The translations under genes and the position numbers were made by a program. Positions 1-6,962 of a DNA stretch of 24,915 bases are shown here, piece after piece. Position 1 is the stretch's first letter, and each line of letters starts with the position of its first letter. The notes below the pieces were generated by a model that saw only the letters and a program-made list of their open reading frames with translations, had not been told where the DNA came from and did not search any database. Source of the DNA: an uncultured Eubacteriales bacterium (GTDB taxonomy: Bacteria; Bacillota; Clostridia; Oscillospirales; Acutalibacteraceae); the NCBI GenBank assembly GCA_934486455.1, contig CAKSPR010000027.1, forward strand, positions 1 to 24,915. The letters are read 5' to 3'.

Positions 1-69
1 CGTCAGGAGTCCGAGACTGTGCCGGACACGTCTCAAAATTCCGATTCCAAGCAGCGCAGGGGAAACTAA
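1..69 (+). CDS. C-terminal end of an upstream gene (partial, unidentified)
   Basis: Frame 1 is open from the first base and ends in TAA at 67-69, giving 22 residues rich in Ser, Gln, Asp and Arg and ending in KQRRGN. This looks like the low-complexity hydrophilic tail of a protein whose body lies outside the window. Nothing identifies the family. With so few codons an open frame could also be chance. The terminator at 267-313 could serve this gene or the RNA candidate at 102-264. Confidence 0.35.
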   Translation, partial: RQESETVPDTSQNSDSKQRRGN

Positions 70-101
70 TCAAAACACGACTTGTTCAAGCCGTAGAAAA
101 T

Positions 102-264
102 GGGGACAGGCTATAATATTCAAAGGCGGTCTCAAATCGGTGCAGCCGCTGACCGAATGACAGCGGCTCACCACCGCCTCTAACCCTGAAAGCTCAAGCT
201 TTTTCGTAAGGGAACAAATACTACCCCCCAAAAAAGGCGAAAAAAACTATTTTATAGTCCTACC
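102..264 (+). ncRNA. Candidate structured small RNA of unknown family
   Basis: Seen by hand folding of the + strand. A closing stem pairs 104-116 (GG, AGG, CTATAA) with 252-264 (TTATAG, CCT, CC), with small bulges. Inside it a perfect 7-bp stem (124-130 with 173-179) encloses a possible H-type pseudoknot: TCGGT 137-141 with ACCGA 152-156, and AGCCGCT 144-150 with AGCGGCT 162-168. A second hairpin follows (CCCT 184-187 with AGGG 209-212; AAAGC/GCTTT capped by TCAA), then an A- and C-rich single-stranded stretch. A terminator starts at 267, directly after the closing stem. A TATAAT at 112-117 lies inside the closing stem, so the 5' end is uncertain. I considered 6S, SRP and tmRNA and found no diagnostic sequence. 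It could also be untranslated sequence of the upstream gene. Confidence 0.4.
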
Positions 265-266
265 AC

Positions 267-313
267 AAATCGGGTATTCATAAGGGGTTTCACTTATGAC
301 CGCCCGATTTTTC
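267..313 (+). terminator. Intrinsic terminator after the RNA candidate or upstream gene
   Basis: AAATCGGG (267-274) pairs perfectly with CCCGATTT (303-310). After a 4/4 internal loop, CATAAG (279-284) pairs with CTTATG (293-298) around an 8-nt loop. The outer arm runs straight into a T-rich tract at 308-320. Confidence 0.72.
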
Positions 314-336
314 TGTTTTAATACGGTTTTATGTTG

Positions 337-366
337 GGAGCAGGCTGTGGCCCGCTCCTTTTGCTT
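337..366 (+). terminator. Second intrinsic terminator in tandem
   Basis: GGAGC-A-GGC (337-345) pairs with GCC-C-GCTCC (350-358) around a TGTG loop, with one A/C mismatch, and is followed by TTTTGCTTT. It lies 24 bases after the previous terminator and would further insulate the purine operon from upstream transcription. Confidence 0.62.
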
Positions 367-559
367 TGCCGTCGGTCGGATTGATGTTTGCCGTTTTCGG
401 ATTGTCTGCGCGGCGGTTTTTACAGACGACGGCCGCTCCTTCAGGCGGCGTTACAGGCTTACTGCAACACGGGAAGTCCCGTTTGTCGCTCTTTTTTGTC
501 CTTTTTGACACACCCGCCGCAGCCGGCTCAGATTACGGCGATCATTTTTCAAATGTCAC
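367..559. other. Gene-poor spacer before the purine operon promoter
   Basis: I see no convincing gene here. Short open frames exist on both strands, but none has a ribosome binding site with sensible spacing and all cross the terminator at 337-366 or the promoter at 560. A weak hairpin (ACGGG 469-473 with CCCGT 478-482) precedes a T-rich stretch at 490-506 and could be a third, poor terminator. Confidence 0.4.
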
Positions 560-589
560 TTGACACGGTCAACGGCAATATGCTATAAT
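560..589 (+). promoter_or_regulatory. Sigma-A promoter of the purine operon
   Basis: A perfect -35 TTGACA (560-565) and a perfect -10 TATAAT (584-589) are separated by 18 bases, with a TGn extension (581-583) before the -10. The start of transcription should fall near 596, just upstream of the ZTP riboswitch. It is the only strong promoter I find for the nine purine genes. Confidence 0.87.
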
Positions 590-604
590 TTCGTTGTGAT
601 AAAA

Positions 605-673
605 TCTTTTCGGAACTGACGGATAAGTGGAGCACCACATGAACCGAAAAGACTCAAAGCCGACCGTCTGGGC
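605..673 (+). promoter_or_regulatory. ZTP (pfl motif) riboswitch
   Basis: The leader matches the ZTP/ZMP riboswitch architecture. P1 is a perfect 9-bp stem (605-613 with 644-652). It encloses the conserved AACTGACGG and a small GTGG/CCAC hairpin (627-630 with 635-638). The 3' domain is CCGACCGTCTGGGC, in which CCGTC (664-668) pairs with GACGG (618-622) to make the family's pseudoknot, and CTGGGC is the family hallmark. In this family, binding of ZTP or ZMP (AICAR ribotide), which builds up when 10-formyl-tetrahydrofolate is short, switches expression on. Here the last bases of the aptamer are shared with the terminator stem that starts at 670, so ligand binding should block termination. Context agrees: the operon encodes the enzyme that consumes AICAR ribotide. 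Confidence 0.93.
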
Positions 674-706
674 ATACTTATCCACCGGGATAGGTATGCC
701 CTTTTT
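670..706 (+). terminator. Expression-platform terminator of the ZTP riboswitch
   Basis: A 14-bp stem with one G-T wobble (670-683 with 688-701) and a 4-base ACCG loop is followed by five T residues. Its 5' arm begins with the GGGC that ends the aptamer, so aptamer and terminator compete. The ribosome binding site of purE follows at 714-718. Confidence 0.9.
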
Positions 707-726
707 GATTATCGGAGGAAATGCAA

Positions 727-1218
727 ATGAAAAAAGTAGCAATAATAATGGGAAGCGACAGCGACCTGCCGATTGTAAAAAAAGCAATCGACACTTTGGA
801 GTCATTTGATGTGCCGTTTGAAACGCATGTTTTTTCGGCTCACCGAACACCCGAGAGGGCGGCGGAATTCAGCCGCAATGCGAGAAAAAGCGGGTTTGGA
901 GTTATCATAGCGGCAGCAGGAATGGCGGCTCATCTGGCCGGTGCCGTCGCCGCAAACACAACTCTGCCCGTTATCGGCATACCTATAAAATCGAGCAATT
1001 TGGGCGGTATTGACGCACTGCTTTCAACTGTACAAATGCCTTCGGGAATTCCCGTTGCGACGGTTGCGGTTGACGGTGCAGTCAATGCCGCTTTGTTGTC
1101 AATAGAAATCTTGAGCGTATGCGACGAAAGCCTTGCCGAAAAACTTGAAAGCAAACGCGACGCCGACGCCCGAAAGGTTTTGGCAAAAAACAAAAAAATC
1201 GAAGAACAATTCAATTAA
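727..1218 (+). CDS. purE: N5-carboxyaminoimidazole ribonucleotide mutase / AIR carboxylase PurE
   Basis: Carboxylation step of IMP synthesis, forming CAIR in the cytosol. The 163-residue length is normal for PurE. Visible family motifs are GSDSDLP near the N terminus (phosphate binding), SAHRTPE (about residues 38-44), a glycine/alanine-rich segment with GMAAHLAG, and LLSTVQMPSGIPVATV. An ATG six bases upstream (721) is in frame, but the GGAGG at 714-718 is only 2 bases from it and 8 bases from 727, and family members begin with the K-K-V-A-I-I-M-G-S core, so I choose 727. It is the first gene of the purine operon. No purK lies next to it, so either PurK is elsewhere or this PurE works directly on AIR and CO2. 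Confidence 0.95.
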   Translation: MKKVAIIMGSDSDLPIVKKAIDTLESFDVPFETHVFSAHRTPERAAEFSRNARKSGFGVIIAAAGMAAHLAGAVAANTTLPVIGIPIKSSNLGGIDALLSTVQMPSGIPVATVAVDGAVNAALLSIEILSVCDESLAEKLESKRDADARKVLAKNKKIEEQFN

Positions 1219-1232
1219 CGGGGGTTTTTAAA

Positions 1233-1943
1233 ATGGAAAAAACAACGCTGCTTTATGAAGGCAAAGCAAAAAAGGTTTACGCAACCAACGACCCGGAGCT
1301 TGTGATTGTGTCATACAAGGACGACGCAACCGCGCTTGACGGCCTTAAAAAAGGAACGATTTCGGGCAAGGGCGCCATCAACAACAGAATGTCAAACTTT
1401 CTTTGCCGACTGCTCCAAAAGCACGGTATACAAACGCATTTTGTAGAAGAGCTGAGCGATCGCGAAACGGTGGTCAAAAAGGTTTCGATCGTTCCGCTTG
1501 AAGTGATAATCCGCAATATTTCGGCGGGCTCGTTTGCAAAGCGTTACGGCGTTAAGGAAGGCATTGTCTTTAAAGAGCCCACAATCGAATTTTCGTATAA
1601 AAACGATGACCTTCACGACCCTCTTATAAATTCTTATCATGCAGTGGCCCTGGAGCTTGCCGACCGTCGGGAAATTGAAATCATTAAAAACACGGCGTTC
1701 AAAATAAACGAAATTTTAAAGGAATATTTCCTTTCGCTCAATGTAAGGCTTGTCGATTTTAAGCTGGAATTCGGCCGCTTGCCGAACGGCGAAATTGTTC
1801 TGGCAGATGAAATTTCACCCGATACGTGCCGTTTTTGGGATGCCGATACAAACGAAAAACTTGATAAAGACCGCTTCCGCCGCGATATGGGCGGTGTTGA
1901 AGACGCATATAACGAAATGATGAAAAGAGTTTTCGGCAACTGA
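1233..1943 (+). CDS. purC: SAICAR synthetase PurC
   Basis: Joins aspartate to CAIR with ATP to give SAICAR. The 236 residues match the usual short bacterial PurC. Visible motifs: YEGKAKKVY at residues 8-16 (nucleotide binding), the substrate signature PLEVIIRNISAGS around residues 88-100, and the acidic C-terminal motif DEISPDTCRFWD. It starts 14 bases after purE behind a G-rich GGGGG (1220-1224), 8 bases before ATG. The partner enzyme PurB, which splits SAICAR to AICAR, is not in the window. Confidence 0.96.
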   Translation: MEKTTLLYEGKAKKVYATNDPELVIVSYKDDATALDGLKKGTISGKGAINNRMSNFLCRLLQKHGIQTHFVEELSDRETVVKKVSIVPLEVIIRNISAGSFAKRYGVKEGIVFKEPTIEFSYKNDDLHDPLINSYHAVALELADRREIEIIKNTAFKINEILKEYFLSLNVRLVDFKLEFGRLPNGEIVLADEISPDTCRFWDADTNEKLDKDRFRRDMGGVEDAYNEMMKRVFGN

Positions 1944-1959
1944 TAATTTGGAGGCACAC

Positions 1960-3405
1960 ATGAGTGATTTAAGAGAAGAATGCGGAGTGTTCGGAGTATA
2001 TTCCGCGGAAAAAAGCGATGTCGCAAGCACCGCCTATTACGGCTTGTTTGCTCTCCAGCACCGCGGGCAGGAATCCTGCGGAATAGTTGTTAATGACGAC
2101 GGTGTTTTCAGCGGTTTTAAGGACAAGGGACTGGTCAACGATGTTTTCACAACAGAAATCATCAATTCCCTGGGTGAAGGAAATATTGCCGTCGGCCATG
2201 TCCGCTACGGTACCACAGGCTCAAACGACCGCAGCAATGCACAGCCCATAGTCGTGAACCATATAAAAGGAAAAATGGCGCTTGCCCACAACGGAAACCT
2301 GATAAATTCGGGTGAACTGCGCCGTGAGCTGGAGCTTCAGGGCTCTATCTTCCACACCACAAGCGACACCGAGGTTATATCCTACATCATAACCAAGGAG
2401 CGCCTGAGCGCCCCGTCTATCGAGCAGGCCGTAAATTCGGCGATGAACCGCATAAAAGGAGCCTATTCATTGGTCGTAATGTCGCCTTCAAAGCTTATTG
2501 CCGTTCGTGATGAAAACGGTTTTCGGCCGCTTTGCTACGGAAAGACCGCCGACGGCAGATATATAGTCGCGTCGGAAAGCTGTGCGCTCGACGCCGTGGG
2601 CGCGGAATTTGTCAGGGATATAAAGCCCGGCGAAATTGTTGTGTTTGAAAAAAACGGGGTCAGGTCGATCGAGGATCACTGTAAAAAATCTCCGTGTTCT
2701 CTCTGTGTTTTTGAATACATTTATTTTGCCCGACCCGATTCGGTAATAGACGGCTGTTCGGTTCACACCGCAAGACAAAGAGCCGGTGCGTTTTTGGCGC
2801 TGGAGCATCCCGTTCAGGCCGATGTGGTAATAGGCGTTCCCGATTCGGGACTTGACGCAGCTCTCGGTTATGCTAAGCAGTCGGGTATTCCGTATGAAAT
2901 AGGCTTTATCAAAAACAAATATATCGGCAGAACATTCATTGCCCCCGGGCAAAAAAGCCGTGAGGATAAGGTTAAAATAAAACTGAACCCCATCGCCGAG
3001 GTGGCAAAGGGCAAGCGAATCGTAATGATAGACGATTCCATTGTCAGAGGCACCACAAGCGCCAGAATAGTAAAGCTTCTGCGAGAGGCGGGAGCAAAGG
3101 AGATACACATGCGCGTATCTGCCCCGCCGTTTATGAATCCGTGCTACTACGGCACTGACATCGATTCAAGAGAAAACCTGATAGCCTGTAAGCATTCGGT
3201 TGAAGAAATCGCAAAAATCATCGGCGTTGATTCACTCGGGTATTTAAGTGTAGACAGCGTAAAGCAAATTGCAAAAGGAATCTGCGGCACGGGCTATTGC
3301 ACCGCCTGCTTTGACGGCTGCTATCCCACCGCCGTTCCGAGCGCCCCCAAGAAGAATAAATTCGAAACTAAAATTTCCGAAAACAAGGAGAAAGGCAATG
3401 AATAA
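1960..3405 (+). CDS. purF: Amidophosphoribosyltransferase PurF
   Basis: Committed step: PRPP plus glutamine gives 5-phosphoribosylamine. The 481-residue protein has an N-terminal class II glutaminase domain and a C-terminal phosphoribosyltransferase domain with the PRPP loop VMIDDSIVRGTT. Residues 1-7 (MSDLREE) are a propeptide whose removal exposes the nucleophile Cys8 (CGVFG). Cysteines in CSLC (about 246-249), in the segment around NLIACKHS, and near the C terminus (GYCTACFDGC) fit the 4Fe-4S, oxygen-labile form known from Bacillus subtilis. GGAGG at 1950-1954 places the start at ATG 1960; a TTG at 1948 lies across the ribosome binding site and was rejected. The end overlaps purM by 8 bases, implying translational coupling. 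Confidence 0.97.
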   Translation: MSDLREECGVFGVYSAEKSDVASTAYYGLFALQHRGQESCGIVVNDDGVFSGFKDKGLVNDVFTTEIINSLGEGNIAVGHVRYGTTGSNDRSNAQPIVVNHIKGKMALAHNGNLINSGELRRELELQGSIFHTTSDTEVISYIITKERLSAPSIEQAVNSAMNRIKGAYSLVVMSPSKLIAVRDENGFRPLCYGKTADGRYIVASESCALDAVGAEFVRDIKPGEIVVFEKNGVRSIEDHCKKSPCSLCVFEYIYFARPDSVIDGCSVHTARQRAGAFLALEHPVQADVVIGVPDSGLDAALGYAKQSGIPYEIGFIKNKYIGRTFIAPGQKSREDKVKIKLNPIAEVAKGKRIVMIDDSIVRGTTSARIVKLLREAGAKEIHMRVSAPPFMNPCYYGTDIDSRENLIACKHSVEEIAKIIGVDSLGYLSVDSVKQIAKGICGTGYCTACFDGCYPTAVPSAPKKNKFETKISENKEKGNE

Positions 3406-4438
3406 TTCACAGTCAAAGTCTTATGCCGCTGCCGGTGTCGATATAACCGCAGGATATAAATCGGTTGAACTTATGAAAAGCCACATTGCGCGAACAAAAA
3501 CCCCCGGTTGCCTTGATGACGTGGGCGGGTTCGGCGGCTGCTTCAGGCTTGATCTCAAGGGCATTGAAGACCCTGTTCTCGTTTCCGGCACCGACGGTGT
3601 GGGAACAAAAATCAAGCTTGCAATGCTGCTTGATAAACACGATACAATCGGTATAGACTGTGTTGCCATGTGCGTTAACGACATAATCTGCTGCGGAGCA
3701 AAGCCGCTTTTCTTTCTCGACTATATCGCCTGCGGTAAAAACCGCCCCGAAAAAATCGCAGAGATTGTGAGCGGGGTTGCAGAGGGCTGCGTCAGATCGG
3801 GCTGTGCGCTTATAGGCGGCGAGACCGCCGAGCATCCGGGACTTATGCCCGAGGAGGATTATGACCTTGCAGGCTACTGTACGGGCATTGTTGACAAAAA
3901 GAAAATGCTCGACAAAAACACCGTAAGAGAGGGCGACACGGTAATAGCGCTTGCGTCGTCGGGCGTTCATTCAAACGGCTTTTCGCTTGTGCGGCAGGTG
4001 TTTGACATTGAAAACTGCGACCTTGTCTCTCCGATTGACGAACTCGGCGGCAGAACGCTTGGCGAGACGCTCTTAGAGCCTACTAAAATTTATGTTAAAT
4101 CCATGTCGGCTCTCTTTGAAAGGGTTAATGTCAAAGCGGTGTCACATATAACGGGCGGAGGCTTTTATGAGAACATTCCCCGCGCATTACCCGACGGATA
4201 TTCGGTTAAAGTGGATAAGGCGTCGCTTAAAATTCCGCCGATATTTAATCTTATAAAAGAAAAAGGGAACATTCCCGAAAGAGATATGTTCAACACATTT
4301 AATATGGGCGTCGGAATGAGCGTTACCGTAGCAAAGGAGGACGCCGAAAGGGCAATAAAAATCCTCAAAGAAAACGGTGAGGACGCTTACATTATTGGAG
4401 CTGTTATCAAATCCGATGAAGGTGTTGTAATTGAATAA
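3398..4438 (+). CDS. purM: Phosphoribosylformylglycinamidine cyclo-ligase PurM
   Basis: ATP-dependent ring closure of FGAM to AIR. The 346 residues are the normal size. Early motif SYAAAGVDITAG, then GTDGVGTKIKLA (phosphate and ATP binding), FFLDYIACG, GGETAEHPG and SGVHSNGFSLVR are all classic for the PurM/PurL/ThiL superfamily. The frame stays open upstream to 3269, but AAGGAG (3385-3390) lies 7 bases before ATG 3398 and the homologous core begins shortly after, so the longer form is rejected. The start overlaps the last 8 bases of purF, and its end overlaps purN. Confidence 0.97.
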   Translation: MNNSQSKSYAAAGVDITAGYKSVELMKSHIARTKTPGCLDDVGGFGGCFRLDLKGIEDPVLVSGTDGVGTKIKLAMLLDKHDTIGIDCVAMCVNDIICCGAKPLFFLDYIACGKNRPEKIAEIVSGVAEGCVRSGCALIGGETAEHPGLMPEEDYDLAGYCTGIVDKKKMLDKNTVREGDTVIALASSGVHSNGFSLVRQVFDIENCDLVSPIDELGGRTLGETLLEPTKIYVKSMSALFERVNVKAVSHITGGGFYENIPRALPDGYSVKVDKASLKIPPIFNLIKEKGNIPERDMFNTFNMGVGMSVTVAKEDAERAIKILKENGEDAYIIGAVIKSDEGVVIE

Positions 4439-5054
4439 TAAAGTGAATATTGCGGTTTTGGTATCGGGCGGCGGAACAAATTTGCAGGCGCTCATAGATG
4501 CCGAAAAAAGCGGAATATTAAAAAACGGCGAAATCAAGCTGGTTATTTCAAGCAACGAAAATGCCTATGCGCTCAAAAGGGCGCAGAACGCCGGAATCAA
4601 AACGGTTGTTTGCGAAAAAGCAGGCCGTTCGCAAAAGGAATTTGAAAAAAGCATTTCGTCCGCGCTTCGCGGGGCGGATATTGAGCTTATAATACTTGCC
4701 GGATTTATGAGCATTCTAAGCGCCGACTTTATCGGTGATTATCCCGACAGGATAATAAATGTACACCCGTCGCTTATTCCCTCGTTTTGCGGCAAAGGAT
4801 TTTATGGGCTTCGGGTGCACAGGGCCGCGCTTGAATACGGCGTAAAGGTGACCGGCGCCACCGTTCATTTTGTAAACGAGATACCCGACGGCGGCAGAAT
4901 TATAATGCAAAAGGCAGTTGAAATTAAAGAAAATGACACGCCCGAAAGCCTGCAAAAGCGCGTTATGGAAGGTGCCGAGTGGGTGATATTGCCTTTGTCT
5001 GCCGAAAGAGTTTGCCGAAAAATCAAGGAGGAAAAAGCCAATGAATGTGTATAA
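4431..5054 (+). CDS. purN: Phosphoribosylglycinamide formyltransferase PurN
   Basis: Transfers formyl from 10-formyl-THF to GAR. 207 residues. Motifs: the N-terminal nucleotide loop VSGGGTNLQAL, the catalytic Asn-His motif INVHPSLIPSF, HFVNEIPDGG with the catalytic Asp, and DTPESLQKRV. The start is probably TTG at 4431, with GAAGG (4418-4422) 8 bases upstream. A GTG at 4443 is possible but further from that site. It overlaps the purM stop by 8 bases and the next gene by 14 bases. This formyl donor dependence is shared with the AICAR transformylase downstream. Confidence 0.95.
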   Translation: MNNKVNIAVLVSGGGTNLQALIDAEKSGILKNGEIKLVISSNENAYALKRAQNAGIKTVVCEKAGRSQKEFEKSISSALRGADIELIILAGFMSILSADFIGDYPDRIINVHPSLIPSFCGKGFYGLRVHRAALEYGVKVTGATVHFVNEIPDGGRIIMQKAVEIKENDTPESLQKRVMEGAEWVILPLSAERVCRKIKEEKANECV

Positions 5055-5760
5055 AAAAGACAGCGTATCCGACATTTTAAAAAACAACGAATATGCAGGA
5101 CGCGGAATTATCATCGGAACCTCGCCGGACGGAAAAAGTGCCGTTTGTGCATATTTCATTATGGGCAGAAGCGAAAACAGCCGCAACCGCGTGTTTGTGA
5201 GGGACGGCGAAACGCTGAAAACCGAGCCGTTTGACGCGTCTAAGGTGAGCGACCCGTCGCTTATAATTTACAATGCCGTTCGCAAAAGCGAAAACAATCT
5301 TATCGTCACAAACGGCGACCAAACCGACACGGTATATAATTTAATGGGAAAAGGCAAGGGCTTTTACGAAGCGCTTAAAACCCGTGAATTTGAACCCGAC
5401 GCACCCAATTTTACACCGAGAATAAGCGGTATTCTTTATCTGAAAAACGGCTTTAATTACGAGATGAGCATACTCAAAAGCATAGACGAAAACGGAACCG
5501 ACTGTTGCCGTTATACATACTCCTACCCGTCGGTCGGTGGGCTCGGACATTTTATTCACACCTACAACTGCAACGGCGATCCTCTGCCGACCTTTACGGG
5601 CGAGCCGCACAGAATCGATATTAAAAATGATATTGAAGAATTTGCGAATGAAATTTGGGAAAGCCTTAACGGCGACAATAAAATCTCGCTTTATGTGCGT
5701 TATACGGACATTGAAACGGGAAATTATACCGACAAAATAATAAACAAAAACGGGAGATAG
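5041..5760 (+). CDS. IMP cyclohydrolase, PurO-like (IMP_cyclohyd family)
   Basis: Last step of IMP synthesis: ring closure of FAICAR. The 239-residue protein is of the archaeal PurO / PF07826 type, unrelated to the N-terminal domain of ordinary PurH. Recognised by GRGIIIGTSPDGKSAV near residue 20, the family motif YFIMGRSENSRNRVF (about residues 38-52), TNGDQTDTVY, REFEPDAPNFTPRISG and CCRYTY. AGGAGG (5026-5031) is 9 bases before ATG 5041. The start lies 14 bases inside purN, and the next gene, the formyltransferase half of the classical PurH, starts 4 bases after the stop. Order and function fit a split replacement of bifunctional PurH. Assignment rests on family resemblance recalled from clostridial proteins. 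Confidence 0.9.
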   Translation: MNVYKKDSVSDILKNNEYAGRGIIIGTSPDGKSAVCAYFIMGRSENSRNRVFVRDGETLKTEPFDASKVSDPSLIIYNAVRKSENNLIVTNGDQTDTVYNLMGKGKGFYEALKTREFEPDAPNFTPRISGILYLKNGFNYEMSILKSIDENGTDCCRYTYSYPSVGGLGHFIHTYNCNGDPLPTFTGEPHRIDIKNDIEEFANEIWESLNGDNKISLYVRYTDIETGNYTDKIINKNGR

Positions 5761-5764
5761 AAAA

Positions 5765-6949
5765 ATGAAGGAATTTGAGCTTAAATACGGCTGTAACCCA
5801 AACCAAAAGCCCTCTAAAATATTTATGGAAAACGGAGGGGAGTTGCCGATAAAAATTCTTAACGGTAAGCCCGGTTACATAAATTTTCTCGACGCATTCA
5901 ATTCCTGGCAGCTTGTTAAGGAGCTTAAAGAGGCGCTGGGATTGCCGGCCGCCGCTTCATTTAAGCATGTAAGCCCCACAAGCGCCGCGGTGGGCATTCC
6001 GCTGTCGGAAAAGCTCAAAAAAGCATGCTTTGTCGATGACATAGAGGGACTTGACGACTCTCCTCTCGCGCTCGCCTATGCAAGGGCAAGAGGAACCGAC
6101 AGAATGTGCTCCTTCGGTGACTGGGCGGCGCTTTCCGACATGTGCGATAAAAAGACCGCCGAGCTTATAAAACGGGAGGTGTCCGACGGCGTTATTGCTC
6201 CGGGATATGAGCCCGAGGCTCTGGAAATACTGAAATCAAAGCGCGGGGGCAATTATAACATAATTGAAATAGATCCCGAATACACGCCCGATGCGGTAGA
6301 GCGAAAACAGGTTTTCGGCATCACTTTTGAGCAGGGAAGAAACAACTTTAAAATAGATGAGTCGCTGCTGCAAAACATTGTTACCGAAAACAAAAGCATT
6401 CCCGAAAACGCAAAGCGCGACCTCATAATTTCGCTTATAACTCTTAAATACACCCAGTCAAACTCGGTCTGCTTTGCCTTTGACGGCCAGGCCATAGGCG
6501 TAGGTGCGGGTCAGCAGTCGCGCGTGCATTGCACAAGGCTTGCGGGGTCTAAGGCGGACACTTGGTTTTTGCGGCAGTATGACCGTGTGCTTGAGCTTCC
6601 GTTTAAGGACGACATAAGACGCCCCGACCGTGACAACATTATAGACGGCTTCATAAACCGCAACGAAGAAGACGTTTGTGCCGACGGAGTATGGCAAAGG
6701 TACTTTAAAACACGCCCCGAGCCGCTGACCGATGATGAAATCAAGCATTATTTGTCGGGTATTTCGGGAGTGTCTCTCGGCTCGGATGCCTTTTTCCCGT
6801 TCGACGATAATATAGAGCGGGCGCACAAAAGCGGTGTTTCTTATATTGCCGAGCCCGGCGGCTCGATCAGAGACGATGTTGTTATTGATTGCTGTAATAA
6901 ATACGGCATTGCAATGGCGTTCACGGGAATGAGACTTTTTCACCATTGA
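5765..6949 (+). CDS. Stand-alone AICAR formyltransferase (PurH C-terminal domain only)
   Basis: Transfers formyl from 10-formyl-THF to AICAR. At 394 residues it contains only the AICARFT part of PurH; the cyclohydrolase domain is missing and supplied by the preceding gene. Catalytic Lys67-His68 sit in FKHVSPTSAAVGIPL. Other motifs: YARARGTDRMCSFGD, REVSDGVIAPGYE, KYTQSNSVCFA, GVGAGQQSRVHCTRLAG, SDAFFPFDDN and a C-terminal MRLFHH. These read closer to the animal ATIC transformylase domain than to E. coli PurH (which has KHANPCG and GQMSRV at these places). GGGAG (5752-5756) lies 8 bases before ATG. Product depends on, and its substrate signals through, the ZTP riboswitch of this operon. Confidence 0.95.
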   Translation: MKEFELKYGCNPNQKPSKIFMENGGELPIKILNGKPGYINFLDAFNSWQLVKELKEALGLPAAASFKHVSPTSAAVGIPLSEKLKKACFVDDIEGLDDSPLALAYARARGTDRMCSFGDWAALSDMCDKKTAELIKREVSDGVIAPGYEPEALEILKSKRGGNYNIIEIDPEYTPDAVERKQVFGITFEQGRNNFKIDESLLQNIVTENKSIPENAKRDLIISLITLKYTQSNSVCFAFDGQAIGVGAGQQSRVHCTRLAGSKADTWFLRQYDRVLELPFKDDIRRPDRDNIIDGFINRNEEDVCADGVWQRYFKTRPEPLTDDEIKHYLSGISGVSLGSDAFFPFDDNIERAHKSGVSYIAEPGGSIRDDVVIDCCNKYGIAMAFTGMRLFHH

Positions 6950-6962
6950 TAAGGAGTTTTCT

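Noticed and set aside
102..264. Identification of the structured RNA as 6S, SRP or tmRNA
   Set aside because: No SRP tetraloop and symmetric-loop sequence, no tmRNA ends or tag frame, and the halves do not form the single rod with a central bubble expected of 6S RNA.
329..563. Short open frames on both strands between the tandem terminators and the promoter
   Set aside because: No ribosome binding sites, they cross terminators or the promoter, and they have no recognisable motif.
590..720. Guanine/adenine riboswitch ahead of purE
   Set aside because: The three-helix purine aptamer core is missing; P1, pseudoknot and CTGGGC match the ZTP class.
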